Source of the DNA: Cardinalis cardinalis
Lineage: Eukaryota; Chordata; Aves; Passeriformes; Cardinalidae
DNA: 64,000 nt
Assembly (NCBI GenBank): GCA_014549065.1
Contig: JACDOX010000112.1
Coordinates: 1,883,347 to 1,947,346, forward strand
Direction of reading: 5' to 3'
The position numbers and the translations under genes are program-made. The notes under the pieces were generated by a model that was not told the DNA's origin, made no database searches, and saw only the letters and a list, made by a program, of their open reading frames with translations. Positions 1-12,600 of the stretch are shown here, piece by piece. The stretch's first letter is position 1. Every line of letters begins with the position of its first letter.

Positions 1-689
1 ACCAGAGAAGCAAAGGGCCTCTAGGAGGGACACATTGGAGTTTTAGGGCTTTTTATTGCCTTGTTGCTCTTATCTTGTGCAGCTGCATGACTGGCTTTTG
101 GGTTTGGTCATCAGTTGTTGAGATTTGCTTTTGTCATTCCTTTAATAACTATAAAAATAACCACTAGAAAATTCTATTCCATGTTTATTTTATTCCAATT
201 AGAAAAACAAACTAGAAAGTAGACTTAATATTAAAAACGCCAAGTCGAGATTCAAAGCAAGTAACTTAAAAATAAATAAATACATAATGGAAAAAATATC
301 ATTAAATAACACATGAATAACAAGTAATAGGATTTTAATCTTCTTGCTAGGAGAGGCTACTTTTTCAGCACTAAAGGTGACTCACAAGCAGCATCACTCT
401 GGGAAAGTTAAAAGTGGTAATTCAACAAGACTCAAGGATTGTNTGGGACTCAAAGGGATAAAACAACCTTGCAGGGGGCTCTCCTTCCTCTATGTCCTGG
501 TGATGAGTGAAACTGAAAAGCCACATCAGTTGAGAGCTGCTGAAAAATAAAAGATGATCACATCTTCATGAGCAACCAGGTAGGCTGGAAATCACTGCCC
601 TGCAAGGGTGTGATGCTGAAAGCTGGACAGAGTTCAAAAGGAGGTTCAGCATTTTTATGGGTAACTACATCCAGACTAGGTTTTTAAGA
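1..689. other. Non-coding, AT-rich unique sequence
   Basis: No gene is supported. Positions about 120-330 are strongly AT-rich. The longest open frame (344-550) has 68 codons of unremarkable composition and an ambiguous base. The stretch around 545-688 could be an old repeat fragment, but I cannot assign it to a family. Confidence 0.6.
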
Positions 690-718
690 NNNNNNNNNNN
701 NNNNNNNNNNNNNNNNNN
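690..718. other. Assembly gap (29 N)
   Basis: A run of 29 N directly precedes a TTA microsatellite. The gap probably marks the place where the repeat could not be assembled through, so the repeat length and left edge are uncertain. Confidence 0.95.

Positions 719-797
<79 letters not shown>
719..797. repeat. (TTA)n microsatellite
   Basis: About 26 uninterrupted copies of a TTA/ATT/TAT trinucleotide follow the N gap. Open frames crossing it encode poly-isoleucine on both strands and are repeat artefacts. Such a long pure array is expected to vary in length between individuals. Confidence 0.95.
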
Positions 798-2069
798 GAC
801 GGTGCTGGTCTGGAGAGCATCTCTCTGTGCCTGCACCAGGACTCCACAAACCAGCAAAGCTCATTACTCTCAAAACTGGGTTTCTTCCACCAGTTTCTGC
901 TGCCTCCAGTGGTAGAGCTGAGACGGAGCCTGAGACCTCTGGGGCACCTGGAAACGGGACTTTTGCTCAGAGTTTGCACTCGAGTTGTGTATTTCTGTTC
1001 ACATCTTCTGTGAGACATCCAGAACACNGATGAAGATGAGAAAAGAACAGAATAAGTCAGGGAAGGAAAAGATTTGGTTTATGGTGGTGGTGGGAAAGCC
1101 AGAAGGGAGGAAGGAGAATATGTGAAAGAAAGGAGAAACAGGTGGAGAAGGAAAAGGGTTTATTTTGACAGGCAGTGGGAGGATAACAGGGGCCAGTTCT
1201 AGCAGACGAGCACCTCCCNCTGAAATCCAAAAATCTTTGGGCAAATCTTTAGCAATGTAGCAAAGAAAGCAAAACACAGCAGAAAAGTTGATTCTTTTGA
1301 TGTTTGGTACTGGGCTGGNGGGTGAGCTAGGAAAGCAGAAACAAGCAAACAGGAGCTGGGAAGAAGAATGCAGGGAATAAGAACAATTTTATGTAAGCAA
1401 AGAGCGCAGAGAGCACTTGGACTGACCAAACTATGTGTGCAAAATGGTTTCATATTTTAATCTTAAAGAGGTGACAGCCAACAGTTGCAGATTTGCAGAG
1501 GAGGTGGCTGATGCTGTGTTGGCTGTGCAGAGAGGACGGGCAGGGGTGGCAGGAGCAGGGGCTGTGCTCCTTCCCCGCCTCGCAGCCGGTCATGGCTGTG
1601 GGGGTAATTTAAGGCAGAACTTGGCCTTTCTTACATATTTCACTTATTCCCTTGATTTTAATTGACCCTGTTATGGGCATTTCAAGCGCCTGTGGTGCCT
1701 GGTTTCCCAGGTCAGAGGGAGGTGAGTGCTGCTCTCTGCCAGAGGGGAAGGGAATGCTGTGCAGAAGCTTTGGGGTGGAGACAGGGCGGTGAGTGGGTGT
1801 TGAACATGGGTGACACCCTGTAATATTCCTGTAGTGGCTTTGCCTGCCTTCATTCACCCTCCTTTTCCTTCCACCATCCCTCTTTCTTTTCTCTGATTAA
1901 GAGTAGATTTGTTTATACTCATGCCTTTTGCAGGAGCACATTTAGTTCTGACATCCTCACAGCCAGGAGGCCACTGGGAGCTTCCCAGCTGGGTTTGGGG
2001 GGCTCAGGGTGCTGGGCCTCCCTGTCCCCATCGTGCAGGCAGGGTCCCCAGGGCTTGGGCACTGCAGCA
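798..2069. other. Non-coding unique sequence with a purine-rich tract
   Basis: No gene is supported. Positions about 1036-1190 are purine-rich on the plus strand (many GGAGAAGG-like runs), which forces open frames on the minus strand that are rich in Phe, Ser and Pro. The remainder is mixed-composition unique DNA with three single ambiguous bases. Confidence 0.6.
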
Positions 2070-2070
2070 G

Positions 2071-2130
2071 GGCAGGACAGGGCACAGGACAGGGCACAGG
2101 ACAGGGCACAGGACAGGGCACAGGACAGGG
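2071..2130. repeat. 12-bp minisatellite, about 5 copies
   Basis: Four exact copies of a 12-bp unit (GGCACAGGACAG) run from 2081 to 2128, with a partial degenerate copy on each side. Because 12 is a multiple of three, the frames stay open and give short peptide repeats such as His-Arg-Thr-Gly in one plus frame. I see no evidence that it is translated. Confidence 0.9.
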
Positions 2131-2501
2131 GTGCACTGCCCAGGGGTGCAGCCAGGTGTGCGCCCCACTCTTTCCACGGCAGTGGATGGGGCAGGCTGCT
2201 CGGAGGTACAGCTGCCCGGCCTCAGACCAGTGTTTATTTTCCAGGCTGAAAGGAAGCTTGTGATCCCAAAGCCCTCTGTGTTTAGCCAGACCTCTCATTC
2301 ACTTGCAGAGGAAACCCGTGTCAGCCGCTCCCCTTTGTCTCCCCTGAGCTATTGCTTTGAATCTGAAAGGATTGGGTGCAGATTTCAAGGGATGTTCAGA
2401 CAAAGGCTGTTTGAACAGCACTTGTGTAAATAATCCATGAAAAACTCTTTGAATAACGTCAATGAAATTTTCTCTGAATTTGCTATTCTTTTTCTCCAGC
2501 G
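2131..2501. other. Non-coding unique sequence
   Basis: Mixed-composition DNA between the 12-bp minisatellite and the purine tract. A plus-strand frame of 174 codons (1909-2433) crosses it, but that frame includes the minisatellite, lacks any domain I recognise and has no splice or promoter context. Confidence 0.5.
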
Positions 2502-2579
2502 GCAGAAAGAAGTGGAAGTCAGGAAAGGGAGGAGAGCCGGAGGAAGGGAGGGAGAGAGGGAGGAAAGGGGTGGGAGAAG
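2502..2579. repeat. Purine-rich (GGGA/GGAA) low-complexity tract
   Basis: Almost every base is A or G on the plus strand, with repeated GGGAGG and GGAAGG blocks. It is simple low-complexity DNA. Long purine:pyrimidine tracts of this kind can adopt triplex structure, but nothing here shows that they do. Confidence 0.8.
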
Positions 2580-2639
2580 CACTGACACTTTTTTCTCTCT
2601 GCCAACTTCTCTCACTGCCAAGAAGTAGCTTGACTTAGG

Positions 2640-3005
2640 GAAAAAAAAAATCTCTTTGTTATTTTCGCAGCTTTAGGAATAATCTCATACGGGACCTCCG
2701 TGTCCTCCGACTTCTCCGTACATTAAATGTAAGGGACACCCTTGCATTTCGCAGCAAGGGTAATGCCGAGCCAGTTAATCATTAGCCGTGTGGTTTAATG
2801 TTCACTTGCTGTACATATGTACGAAACAATTCCCCTTCAGCACGTCGTTTAGTTTGCATTAAAATGGGGATAATTGTTTTGATGCCAAATGTTCCCGTCC
2901 CGCCTCCCCCATCCCTCTTCATACGGTTTACACAAATTACAGCCTCAAACGAGAGGGACAAAAAGTCTTTGATTAGCTTCCTTTTGAAGACATCCAAATT
3001 GAATC
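2640..3005. promoter_or_regulatory. Candidate conserved non-coding element (AT-rich)
   Basis: This block differs from its surroundings. It is AT-rich and carries homeodomain-like cores (TTAATCATTAG near 2775) together with several retained CpG sites in AT-rich context and no ambiguous bases. Developmental enhancers in vertebrates often look like this. The call rests on composition only, since conservation cannot be measured here. It abuts a CpG-rich block. Confidence 0.25.
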
Positions 3006-3700
3006 CCGTGCTGTGTTTGGGGACACCTCAGGCCGGGCTGGGCGAGGAGGGGACACACTGGGGTGTCCCCAGGCTGTGACACGGGATGGGAGCGGAGCTG
3101 CGGCCGCCCCGGGCAGGGGCCGGGGGGCTCCGCGTTTCCTCGGGAGCGGGTTCGGTGGATGTCCAGGAGATGGAGCAGTGCTGCTGTGGCCTCTGCCGCC
3201 TCTGCTGTCCCTAACGAGCCAGTCTGTCTGAACTCGGAATGAATTTTGTTCCCTTTTCATCACTCCCTGATGTCCAGCTGCTCCTGTCAACACCTTCTTA
3301 TAGCATGTAATTCATCGCTCGGAGTGACAGCTGGGGCCGTGGGGCTGGGACCAGCTCCTCCTGCCATCGGCTGCACCCAGGCAGAGTCCCCGGCCAGGGC
3401 AGGGGCTTCCCTCGCCCCCTCCCCGCACCTGGGGCTCGCAGCTCTCCAAAGGATTCCCCCGACAAACGCAGGAGCAGCCCGGCTGGTCCTGTGCCCCTCC
3501 CGCTGTCACCGGGGGAGCCCTGCCGGGGCTTCTGTGCGGAGCATCTCCCCCAGAGCCATGCCCAGTGGGTGCTGTGGGCTGGGGAGGCTGCTCGGAGGGG
3601 AGCAGGGCGCTGCTGCCCGCAGGGAGGACGCTGGGGAGGCTGCTCAGAAGGACGGCCCTGCCCAGCCCGCAGCTCCTGCAGGGTGCAAGCACCTGAGCAC
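3006..3700. promoter_or_regulatory. GC-rich, CpG-containing block (possible small CpG island)
   Basis: GC content rises sharply. A CpG cluster lies at about 3085-3160, including GCGGCCGCCCCGGG, and CpGs continue at lower density to about 3620. CpG is generally depleted in the rest of the window. This could be a small CpG island or an unmethylated enhancer or promoter. No TATA box, initiator or coding exon is clear, so a transcription unit is not claimed. Confidence 0.3.
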
Positions 3701-6479
3701 CGACCACCCAGTGCTTTTATTCCTGAGGTTTGGCTTCTTTTCACTGTAGGTCAAAGCAGGAGCAGCCCTGTCCCCGGATTTATGGGTTTGCACTCAAATA
3801 GTGAATAGTGGCTGTCACCCCATGCATCCCCAAGGCACACCTCACAGGGAGATGCTTTGCTGATGCACAAAAATGTGCAGCTTCCTCTGGTGCCCACCCC
3901 CAACCCAAATGCCCTCTTCCCTTCAGTTTATACATCAGTTTCTAATAATTATTCTTTAACTCAGCACTTCTGCCTTCAATTCTTCCCCCCATACCTTCCT
4001 GCTTTCCCATAATTTATTCTATATTTCACCCATTTCTTGTCCTCATTTATAATTCTTTATTTTATTACTTTGCATAATTTCCTTTTAGGATTTGTCATAA
4101 AATAAATTCTGCCACCTCTGTCTTCTCATTTCTGCTCTCAAATGTCAGTGAGTGCTCTTCTGAAGCAGTTTCCAGTGANTCCCAAACCCTTGTGCTGGAG
4201 CTANCCCAGTCTTGGAGGATCTGGGGAGCCTTTCCAAATGAATCAGAGCCCTGAGTGACATCTGGAAAGAAGACCCTGAGTGTCAATCTACGGAGAACCT
4301 CTAGTCAGGTTCTTTTGCTATGGTGAAATGCTGACATGGGCAGAATCATCATCTCATTATTGACCAAATCTGAATTAAAAATACTGATAACTGAGTAGAA
4401 GAGGATGTTGAAGAGAAAAAACTACTGATATACTGATGTCCAGTCTGTCCTGGAAGGCAGGAAAGTACGTAGGGGAACTGAGGCACAGGCCTCTAATCCA
4501 CATCCTTCAAGGTGTGAGATGCTTGGCTCTCTTTGAATCCCAAAGGCAGAGACTTCTGACATTTTTGACAGTTTGTGTCTGATTCACCTGTTCAAGGTGA
4601 CACAGGACACTTGCAGGATAGTGGTGAAGAAAACAGAATGCAAACCTTCTGTGGTTTATCCCAGAATCTGAATCTTTTAGCTGAAATGTGGCCCAGCCTG
4701 AGGAAGAGCAGAGGACTTGGATGAGCTNCTCTATGTTTCAGTGCACTCCATCTCCACAGAAAACAGAAACTCTTTTTGTAGAATTGGANTCCAAATGCTG
4801 TTTGTCTGCTGGAGAAGAAGGTGAATGAAGAGCCATGAATTTCCAGTTACCTCCATGGAGAGGAAATCTGAAATTTGCTCAATAACTTCCATGCAGGGCA
4901 AAGGATTTGGGAAAACTGTGGAATNCTGATTGATGAATGGTCCTTGCTGCCCAGATACCGGGAGATGCCAGAACATGAGCTTGTAATGAGGCTCCCTTGC
5001 CCTTGGAAATTCCTTTTCAAAAGGGGAGCACCCAGGAAGGACTATTTCTATGAAAGGCAGTAGAGCCTTAATGCAGCCATGAGACCTGTAAGGCGAGGAG
5101 GTTGCACTCAACAGAGGAAAGAAACAACCAACCCCAGCCCTGGTAATGTGGGTCTCTCCTAGAAAGCACCTTTTTACCTGCAGACAAGAAGAGGTCCCTT
5201 TCCAGCACAGTCTTGCAGCAAATTTGGGGGCCATTCCTGGAGGTGGCTATGCAGGGAACCAGGAATTCATGGTTCATTTCANTTTTTAGAGGGTCCTGAT
5301 AGGGGATTACAGAAACAAAGGAAAGGAATCTGTCTGTGCCCAAAATCTGTAATGGTTTCCCCACTGCAGTACTCTTACCCGCCTCCAGAGTTGTGGCATC
5401 ATGCACTGAGGCTCATGGGCCCTTTTGAAGGCTCTTTTTGAACAAACCCAGCCCCAAAGACAGCTTTGTGTGAGAGAACCACGTGGTGCCGTTTGCCACC
5501 CCCTTGATTTTTAAGATTCTTGGATCTGAAGCTCAAAGTAAAACACGCAAGAACAAAACCTCAGAGGAACGAGATGGAAAACACCCTCCTGGTTTTCTGT
5601 GCTGCATAAAACCCACCAGCTTCATCCTCCTAACGCGTTTGTTTTGTTTTGTTTTGTTTGGGTTGGTGTTGTTTTTTTTTCCCTAGTATGGAGAAATCCC
5701 TGTGTGGTTTGGGTTTGTGAGAAGGATTTTCCCTTCATGCGCTGCCACAAGCACTGAGATCAGCTGAGGCACTGGAGTGAACGGATCCTGGGTGTAATTG
5801 TCTCAGGGCTGGTGCCAGCTTTTTTCAGAGCAGGGACCGCCTGGCTGTGTTTCAGTTCCACCTCTGCCTCGACAGAGCCTGTCTCCTTTAATCATTAGAG
5901 TTCAGTGCACGGCTCTCGCCTGGCACGAGCTGGAATTTCATTTGTTTTGGAGGGAGATTGCTTCTTTTGTTAGTTTAGGTCTTTTGGTTCCAGTTGTGTA
6001 AACTGGGACGAGCTGATCCCATTGGCTCTGAGGAGCTGACAGCCAGGAGAAGGCTGGTCTGCCATTCAGTTCTGGGGTTTGGTTTTAAATCTGTAACACG
6101 TTCTGGTTTCTATAATGAGGCATGTTTTACGAACCACAAACTGTACGAGTGTGTGCTTTTCCCAAACTCAGGGCAGTCAACACAAGTTCGGCACCATAAA
6201 CCGAGTTTCCTGAGCAAACTGAGTTCTGAATTTGTTCAANTGAAAGTGAATCTTGTGTTATTGCAGCCTTGCAAAACTCTAGTTAATTTATGGTAGTATA
6301 AAAATCCATTTTTTAATGACAGTGACACTGCCAAAATCTTTGCAGATGCAGAAACAGCTTCACAGGAGAATTTCAATCTAACATCAACAGGAGATTTGGA
6401 AGATGAATTGTGCAAGGATCCCCCTCCTCCAAAGATGCTGCTTTGTTTTGCTTTTTAGCATTTGGTTTGTCTCTAATAT
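3701..6479. other. Non-coding unique sequence
   Basis: No gene is supported. Positions 3920-4110 are AT/pyrimidine-rich. Around 4470-4640 a stretch faintly resembles a MIR-type SINE (GAACTGAGGCACAGG, then a CAAGGTGACACAGG-like segment), too weakly to call. Minus-strand frames at 4731-5406 have ambiguous bases and no recognisable domain. Confidence 0.5.
5637..5680. repeat. (GTTTT)n low-complexity tract
   Basis: About four copies of GTTTT, then a T/G-rich run ending in a T-stretch and CCCTAG. This is a simple repeat. Confidence 0.8.
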
Positions 6480-6612
6480 TGTCTGGTTTATGATGTTTTA
6501 ATTATTGCTGTTTATTTATTATAATCATATTTTAATTGTTTGTGTAGTGCCTTGAGTGCCTTGGCAGGGGGGCGTATTATAAATTAAATTATTATTAAAA
6601 CATTATTATTAT
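6480..6612 (+). mobile_element. Ancient L2/V-SINE-like 3' tail
   Basis: The segment 6541-6612 reads GTAGTGCCTTGAGTGCCTTGG, then GCGTATTATAAAT, then an ATTATTATTA tail. This resembles the shared 3' tail of L2-clade LINEs and the SINEs they mobilise (AGCGCTTTGAGTGCC, GCGCTATATAAAT, (ATT)n). The upstream T-rich stretch may be the decayed body. The match is from memory of the family pattern. The element is old, diverged and without coding capacity. The alternative is chance similarity in AT-rich DNA. Confidence 0.5.
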
Positions 6613-9600
6613 GTGTACCTACTCCAAACTAAGCTAGAGCAGGGAACACACTCAACTGCCTGGAATTAATTTGTCCCTCTTCTTTTTCTTTGTCTCTACT
6701 CAGGAGCATAGTTCAAAGGGTTGGAGAGAGAAAAGGAAGTTTCACTGAGCTCTCCTGGGGTGAGGCAAGCGAGGGGAGCTTTGCTCTGGTCTCCCTTGGG
6801 GACCCCATGCTGCCTCCCTTGGGTCCCAGGGATGAAGTTAGGGAAAAGGTGTGCTCTGTGAGTCAGGCAGAGGTTGGAGTTATTTTTTAGAGGGGCTGGT
6901 GGATGTCTGCTGCAGAACAACAGCATTTCCTAGTTCTTAAATTAAAAGGTAGAGCGTCACGTGTGCTTATGGTGTGCTTGGAGGGCTTGGCCCTGTCTGA
7001 ATCCCACTTTCCATNCCCTGACCCTTCTGGTTTGCTGCAGACATCACTGTGGGTCTCAGCAGGGTCTCTGCCAGCCCAGAGAAACCCCTCCTGGTGAGCC
7101 CACAGCTCTCAAAATCCCAGCCAAGGTTTCAGCCTCTGGCCCCATTCCTGGTGTGGGGTTGATGCCGTCGCTCCTCCACTTCTGCTTTGGCCTCTTTGGG
7201 GTTTCCATGAGGCAGAGNCCAGTGGCCATCTCAAGACCAAAACACCCTCAGCCCCAGCTCATGCCAAGACCAAATAGGACAACTGGGAAAAATCTGAAGA
7301 GTCACATTCTCCTAATTTCATTTTTCTGCAGGTTTTCCCAGACCCCTCTGTCCCAGCACAGCCTGGCTGTTGATGTTGCACCGTGAGCACAGATAACCCT
7401 TCCCTGGAACAACCCCATTCTGTGGGATTGAAGCTCACAAAGCCCTCAGATCTCATCAAGACTCTTTGTCCAGCATGCAAAAGAAGGATTTTCCCCCTCC
7501 TTCAAACCTCCTTGCTCAGAGGCTCAGGTAAGAATTATTTGGGTTCTCCATGGATAATAATCTGCTGAGGGATGCTGCAGGTGCTTGGGTGTTANGGTGA
7601 TAGGAGCCCCACGAGTACCATTGATGGATTAGTGATAATGTGAAGGGTTTTCTTTTATTAGCCATCAGTTTGCTAATGAATATTAAGAGACAGTTGTCAT
7701 ATGAGCATNTCTGCCCTTTGGAGCTGGTGGCAAACTTCACACCTTCAGCTCTCCTAATAAGACAGTATTTCATCCTGCTCAAATGCTTATTATAGCTAGG
7801 CTGATAGGTACTGTAAGATCTCATTATTTATCTATATGCTTTATTTTGGGTAGATAATAGAAAAAATTGTCTAGAAGGGCAGCAATTTATTCCTACCATT
7901 TAGGAATGAAAGTGTGATTTTAACTTATTCCAGTCTGTGGGCTCCTGAGTGAGGNTTTCCAGTGGAGGTACAGATCTCTTTGTTTCATGGTCTGCTACAA
8001 CCTGTGGGTAGACTGGAGGCCACAAGGACAGGAGAGGGAATTGGGTTTGGTGTTTCTGCAGCATTCCTAATGCCTCAATAAACCCACTAACTGCTGCCCC
8101 ATGGTGGCATCAGAGAGGGTCAGCAAAACCAGCAGTTCCTGCAGACCCTGGGTGCCAGTCTGANGAGAATCCATCTTTTCTGCCTCCTCTATTCCTTCTG
8201 TTTAACCAGAGCCACATGCCAGGCACCCTCTCCCTTCCCGAGCTGCATCCCTTTATTGGTCCTGCTTTGGACACTGCAGTTCATCCTCTGCTTTTCCCAC
8301 CCCTCTCTGGCACATCCCCAGGGATCTCCAGATGGGGCTCAGCTGCTGCCCTTCTCCATATGCACAGCCTCTTCCTCAGGCCCTTTCTGCCGGGCTGTGA
8401 TGGGCAGGGAGCTGCAATTCCCTGCTCTGCCCCATCCTCCAGCAAAGCCCTGGTAATCCTGCACCCAGGGGCCGTTTACTCCTGTCTGCCTGGTTTGTGC
8501 CTCTGCCACTGAAGGGTCCTAATTTGGTGTCATGTTGAGAGAAGACCAGAAGGCAGGGCAGGGCTCCTGAGGGTTGGGGGCTGCTCCTGATTTTACAACC
8601 ATGCAAAGTGCGAGCTGGGGAAAGGGTATTAGTTAAAACCAAGCACCCACTGGTTGTGTTGTTGCTCTGCATCTGCTTTCCTGGCTTAAGGTTTTAATTT
8701 TATTGTGTTTGCTGATGATCATTACAAAACTGAAGCTATTTAGGCATNAAGACTTTGAGCTCCTCTGATTTTCTGAGTCTGTATCAGAGCAAGTAACCCT
8801 TTGCTCAGGAAAAAGGCATCTTTAGACCCCCTGTACCTGCCTCACTTCTGCCTGAGCTTCTGCTAATGGAGCAACACATCCCAAATCTCACTCTTCCCAC
8901 AAAAACTTAGGCTGTGTTACCAAAAGCAGATACCACAATGGCTGATTTCTTTACTTCTTCCTCTAAGGAGCTTACACAAGAAATCTCAGGCTGGGAAAAA
9001 CAGCCCCACCATCCTCTTCTGGTGTAACAAAAAGGAAAATCCCACTCTTTTCCAGGGGTTTTTGTCTTGGATTGGGAGGGCATAGTGANGCAAACCCACA
9101 TGCCTCCCTCTCANGCTGGTGATAGTGGATGTAGCCATGGGATGTGTGTAATGTAATTACACTGCCCTGTGATAAACCACACTTAGCTCTGTTCCTCCCC
9201 CTAATCCACCTCCAGTGGGATTTCTCCTGGTGCTGCAGACTCTGCAGGCTTCAAGAGTGGTCTTTATGAAAGCAACACCAAACCAACGACCTGCCACTGG
9301 CTGGGGGTTGTGTTTTGCCCCAGGAAAAAGCAGCTGCCACCCTGGCTCATTGCTGTGCCCAGAGCCCAGCAGGCATCACTCACCCTCGAGCCTCTCCGAG
9401 CCCTGGCACTGGGGAGCCCAGCTCCCAGGGGCCACCAGGGCTCAGACCTGCAGATTTGCACCCTCAGCCTTTCCCAGGGAGCTCTCTGGATTTACAACAG
9501 GGCAGGAGGTGACCTGCAGAATTTAACAATGGGTGCTGTAACCAAATTANGCTGGAGCACTGGCTGTTGTATGGGGAACTAAGTTGCAACCCACCTAGAG

Positions 9601-12600
9601 AATAGCAGTCATTCCTTTTCTTGTATTAACATTTCTTTTCAGTGATTCAGGTGTGTTCTGGCTGTGTCTGTGCTGGGGAGGGATCAGCAGGACAACAGGA
9701 GTTTCTAGCCCAGATGGCCTCCATCCTTTTCTGTTACCTAGCTGAGACCAGAGGAGCTTTAAACAGAGAACAAATGATTTCAGGCCCTCTTCATGCTGCC
9801 ACACTTCAGCTAGGTCTGAAAATGTTATCCCCCAATGCCTGGTGTGTCTGTAACGTGTCTTAACTTCCACGTGACCAAATGCTGGGCTCTTGCAGGTCTG
9901 CACACAGCCCCTGGTTTGCCTGGCTGAAAATCAAATCTATATGTGCATTTGCATAGCAGAGCTGGGCCAGGGTCCCACCAGCTCCTTCCCTGTGCAGACA
10001 GGTTCTTACTGTCTCTCTTTCCAGACAAGAAAGCCCTTGTGACTGAGATGCTAAAAATAACAAGAGTGTCTTCATGCCTTCAGTAAGATGGGCCATGGGT
10101 GGGCACAGCCTGGCTTTTAAAGGGTTAAGGAGGCTGTGTCCTTGGTGACATGCAATTTATGATCTTGTGAATCCTTTTTTAATTATTTTGCTGTGACAGA
10201 GGTGGAAATATCCAACTTCAAACGACTGGCTTTATTGATATGCTGCTATTTGTGCCTCTGTGGAGGAACAATCCCATAAAAGCAATAAATTAGAAAAACC
10301 CCTTTTCTCATCAGAGAGAGAGATACTTTCTGGCTGGGAGCAAGAGACCTGGTGCAAAGGCATTTCAGCTCCACGAAGGGGCTCCCTGTGATCTGTGGTG
10401 AAAAGCCTTTTCTTACTAACCAGGCACGTTTACAGTGCACCCAACTACTCAGTGCACATCCTCCCTCCAAGANGGGCTCATTGCACATGGCTGGAGTTTG
10501 GAATTTTTGTCTGCATTCATGGATGTTGGCTGAACATCTGTAAAATGTTTGTGGCTTTGTGGCCGCTCACATTGGTTAGTTATTTACCATATTTGCTCTG
10601 AGAGGATGATCAGAAAGCACATTTTAGGACAGAAAAAGGGATTTCAAAGTACAATTAACTGATGCTGCTGGAGAGGAGCTGATTGAGGCCAAAATGGCTG
10701 TGTTTATTTGCAGACACAAATGACTGGTTTTCACCACAGAGAAGGCAACAAAATCCATCTCATGAATCCAGATGAGAGCAAATATGACATTGTATTTTTT
10801 CTTTTTTTTTTTAGTGTAAATAGTTGCCCATAACAGAGATGTACAGGCCTGGCCACAGGAGTACCCCAGCACAGCCATACAAACACCAGCAGTTATGAAA
10901 TGATTTGNGCTTCCAGCTGCATTTGGCAGCTGCCTGAGCTGAGCTGGGCTCTGCCAGCATGTGAGGAGTGAGCATTGGCTGGGTCTGACCAGTCAGGGGC
11001 ATGTGAGCCAGCCTCTTCTCCTCTCTTTGGGCAGGCACAGTCTGATGTGGAGCAAAAAACACAGGGAGACTCTCCCTGGGCCCCAGGGATGATCACCAAC
11101 CCATCCCTGCCAGCACAAAGGAATTGCAGACTTTGGGCAAATTGATTCCGTGCTCNTCCTGGTCAAATCCCCAGTCTGTAACTGCAGCTATGGTCTCCTC
11201 AGCACCAGCCCTGGAAGGACAGGGAGGCTTCACCAGGGCTGAGCTCACACATTTTTAACAAAAGTCAAGCATCTGCCCCAAGTCTTGTGTTTGCCAAAGG
11301 GGAGACAGCAGTGTACCTCGAGCTGTAGTCACTAATCTGTTTTTGTTAAGAAGATCTGTGAAATATCTGCTCTTCTTGTACCAGTGGGAAATTTTATCAT
11401 ACCCCAGAACCTCACTCATTTCAGAAGCTGGCCTTTGGTAACAACTTTTTCTGGCATCCAGCCTGGCCCAGATCTGAATTTATGTTCTCAAGGTGAAATT
11501 GCTCCAAATGCCATCATTATTCCCTGGAAACACCAAGAAGCAGAAGACAGGGCCTGATTCTTTTTTTGCACAGTGGCATAAAACAGAAATGTCTTCACTG
11601 AAGTCCCAGGCACTTCCCACACTCTAGCAGTGGTACAAGAGAAAGATGATTTGGTCTCTGAGTTTTTACCTGCTGTTGATCCAATCCTGAGATGCTGCAG
11701 TAAATGGGATATTGCTTTTGACTTACACAGATGCTGGATCAAGCCTACAGTGATTAACATTCAACACCTGTGCTTCAATCAAGGTACTTTTCTGTAGTAA
11801 CACCATTTATGNTGAAACTTCTCCTTCAGTCGCTGATCTTCAGGCTTATGTGCCTTAGCCTGGTGTAAATCCAGGGTAACACTGCTCTTATTGGAGTTAT
11901 TCCTGATCAGCACTGGTTTAAATGAAATCTGAATGTGACCCACAGGTGACATGGTTTCAGGGCCCTGTAAAGACCAGAGCTACAGCCCAAGTTCCCTGGG
12001 TTATATATTTATAAATCCACCTCCATCCATGCTGACCAGCACAAAGCAACGTGGATGAGACATTATTGCATTTTTCTTCCTNGATGTGGTGAAATTTACT
12101 GTGCAGTGGGGTAAAATTCCCTGTTTACAAACAGTGTTTTCACTGGTTTCACTTTGGTATGGAACCACCACCCTCNGTGCCAGCCCATCCTCAGGGTTTG
12201 TCCTCCAAATCCATAAAACTTCGAGGCTTGACACACACTGCACTGTGAGAGGCTGAGCAGAGCCAGTCCAAGGCACGGAGAACGTTTCCCATCCAGGGAG
12301 AAAGGGACCAGGAATGAAAACAATCCTGCCTCTGGGACACCCTACCTGCTGCTTTAATCATCCATGTGGGCAGCCCATCCTCTAGACAAGGGAATTTCCC
12401 CACAACTCCCATAAAATCCCATTCATGGTCTCCAGCCCAGCTCCATCCTCTGTTCACACCCCACCACAGTCAGGCTCTCAGGCTGGACTGGGCACCCAGC
12501 TGGGGGGGTCTGCCAGCCCAGAGCCCNCCAGGATTTGTTTTCAGAGCCCATTTCCAGCAGTTCCCTGCCATGCCCATGGAAAGATGAAGCCCCAGCAGCG

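Noticed and set aside
657..1027. Open frames of about 120 codons encoding poly-isoleucine
   Set aside because: Translation of the TTA microsatellite and an N gap.
1909..2433. 174-codon plus-strand frame with His-Arg-Thr-Gly repeats
   Set aside because: Carried by the 12-bp minisatellite; overlapping frames are open on both strands; no recognisable domain.
4470..4640. MIR-like segment (GAACTGAGGCACAGG with a CAAGGTGACACAGG-like stretch)
   Set aside because: The two blocks are too far apart and the intervening sequence does not align by eye.
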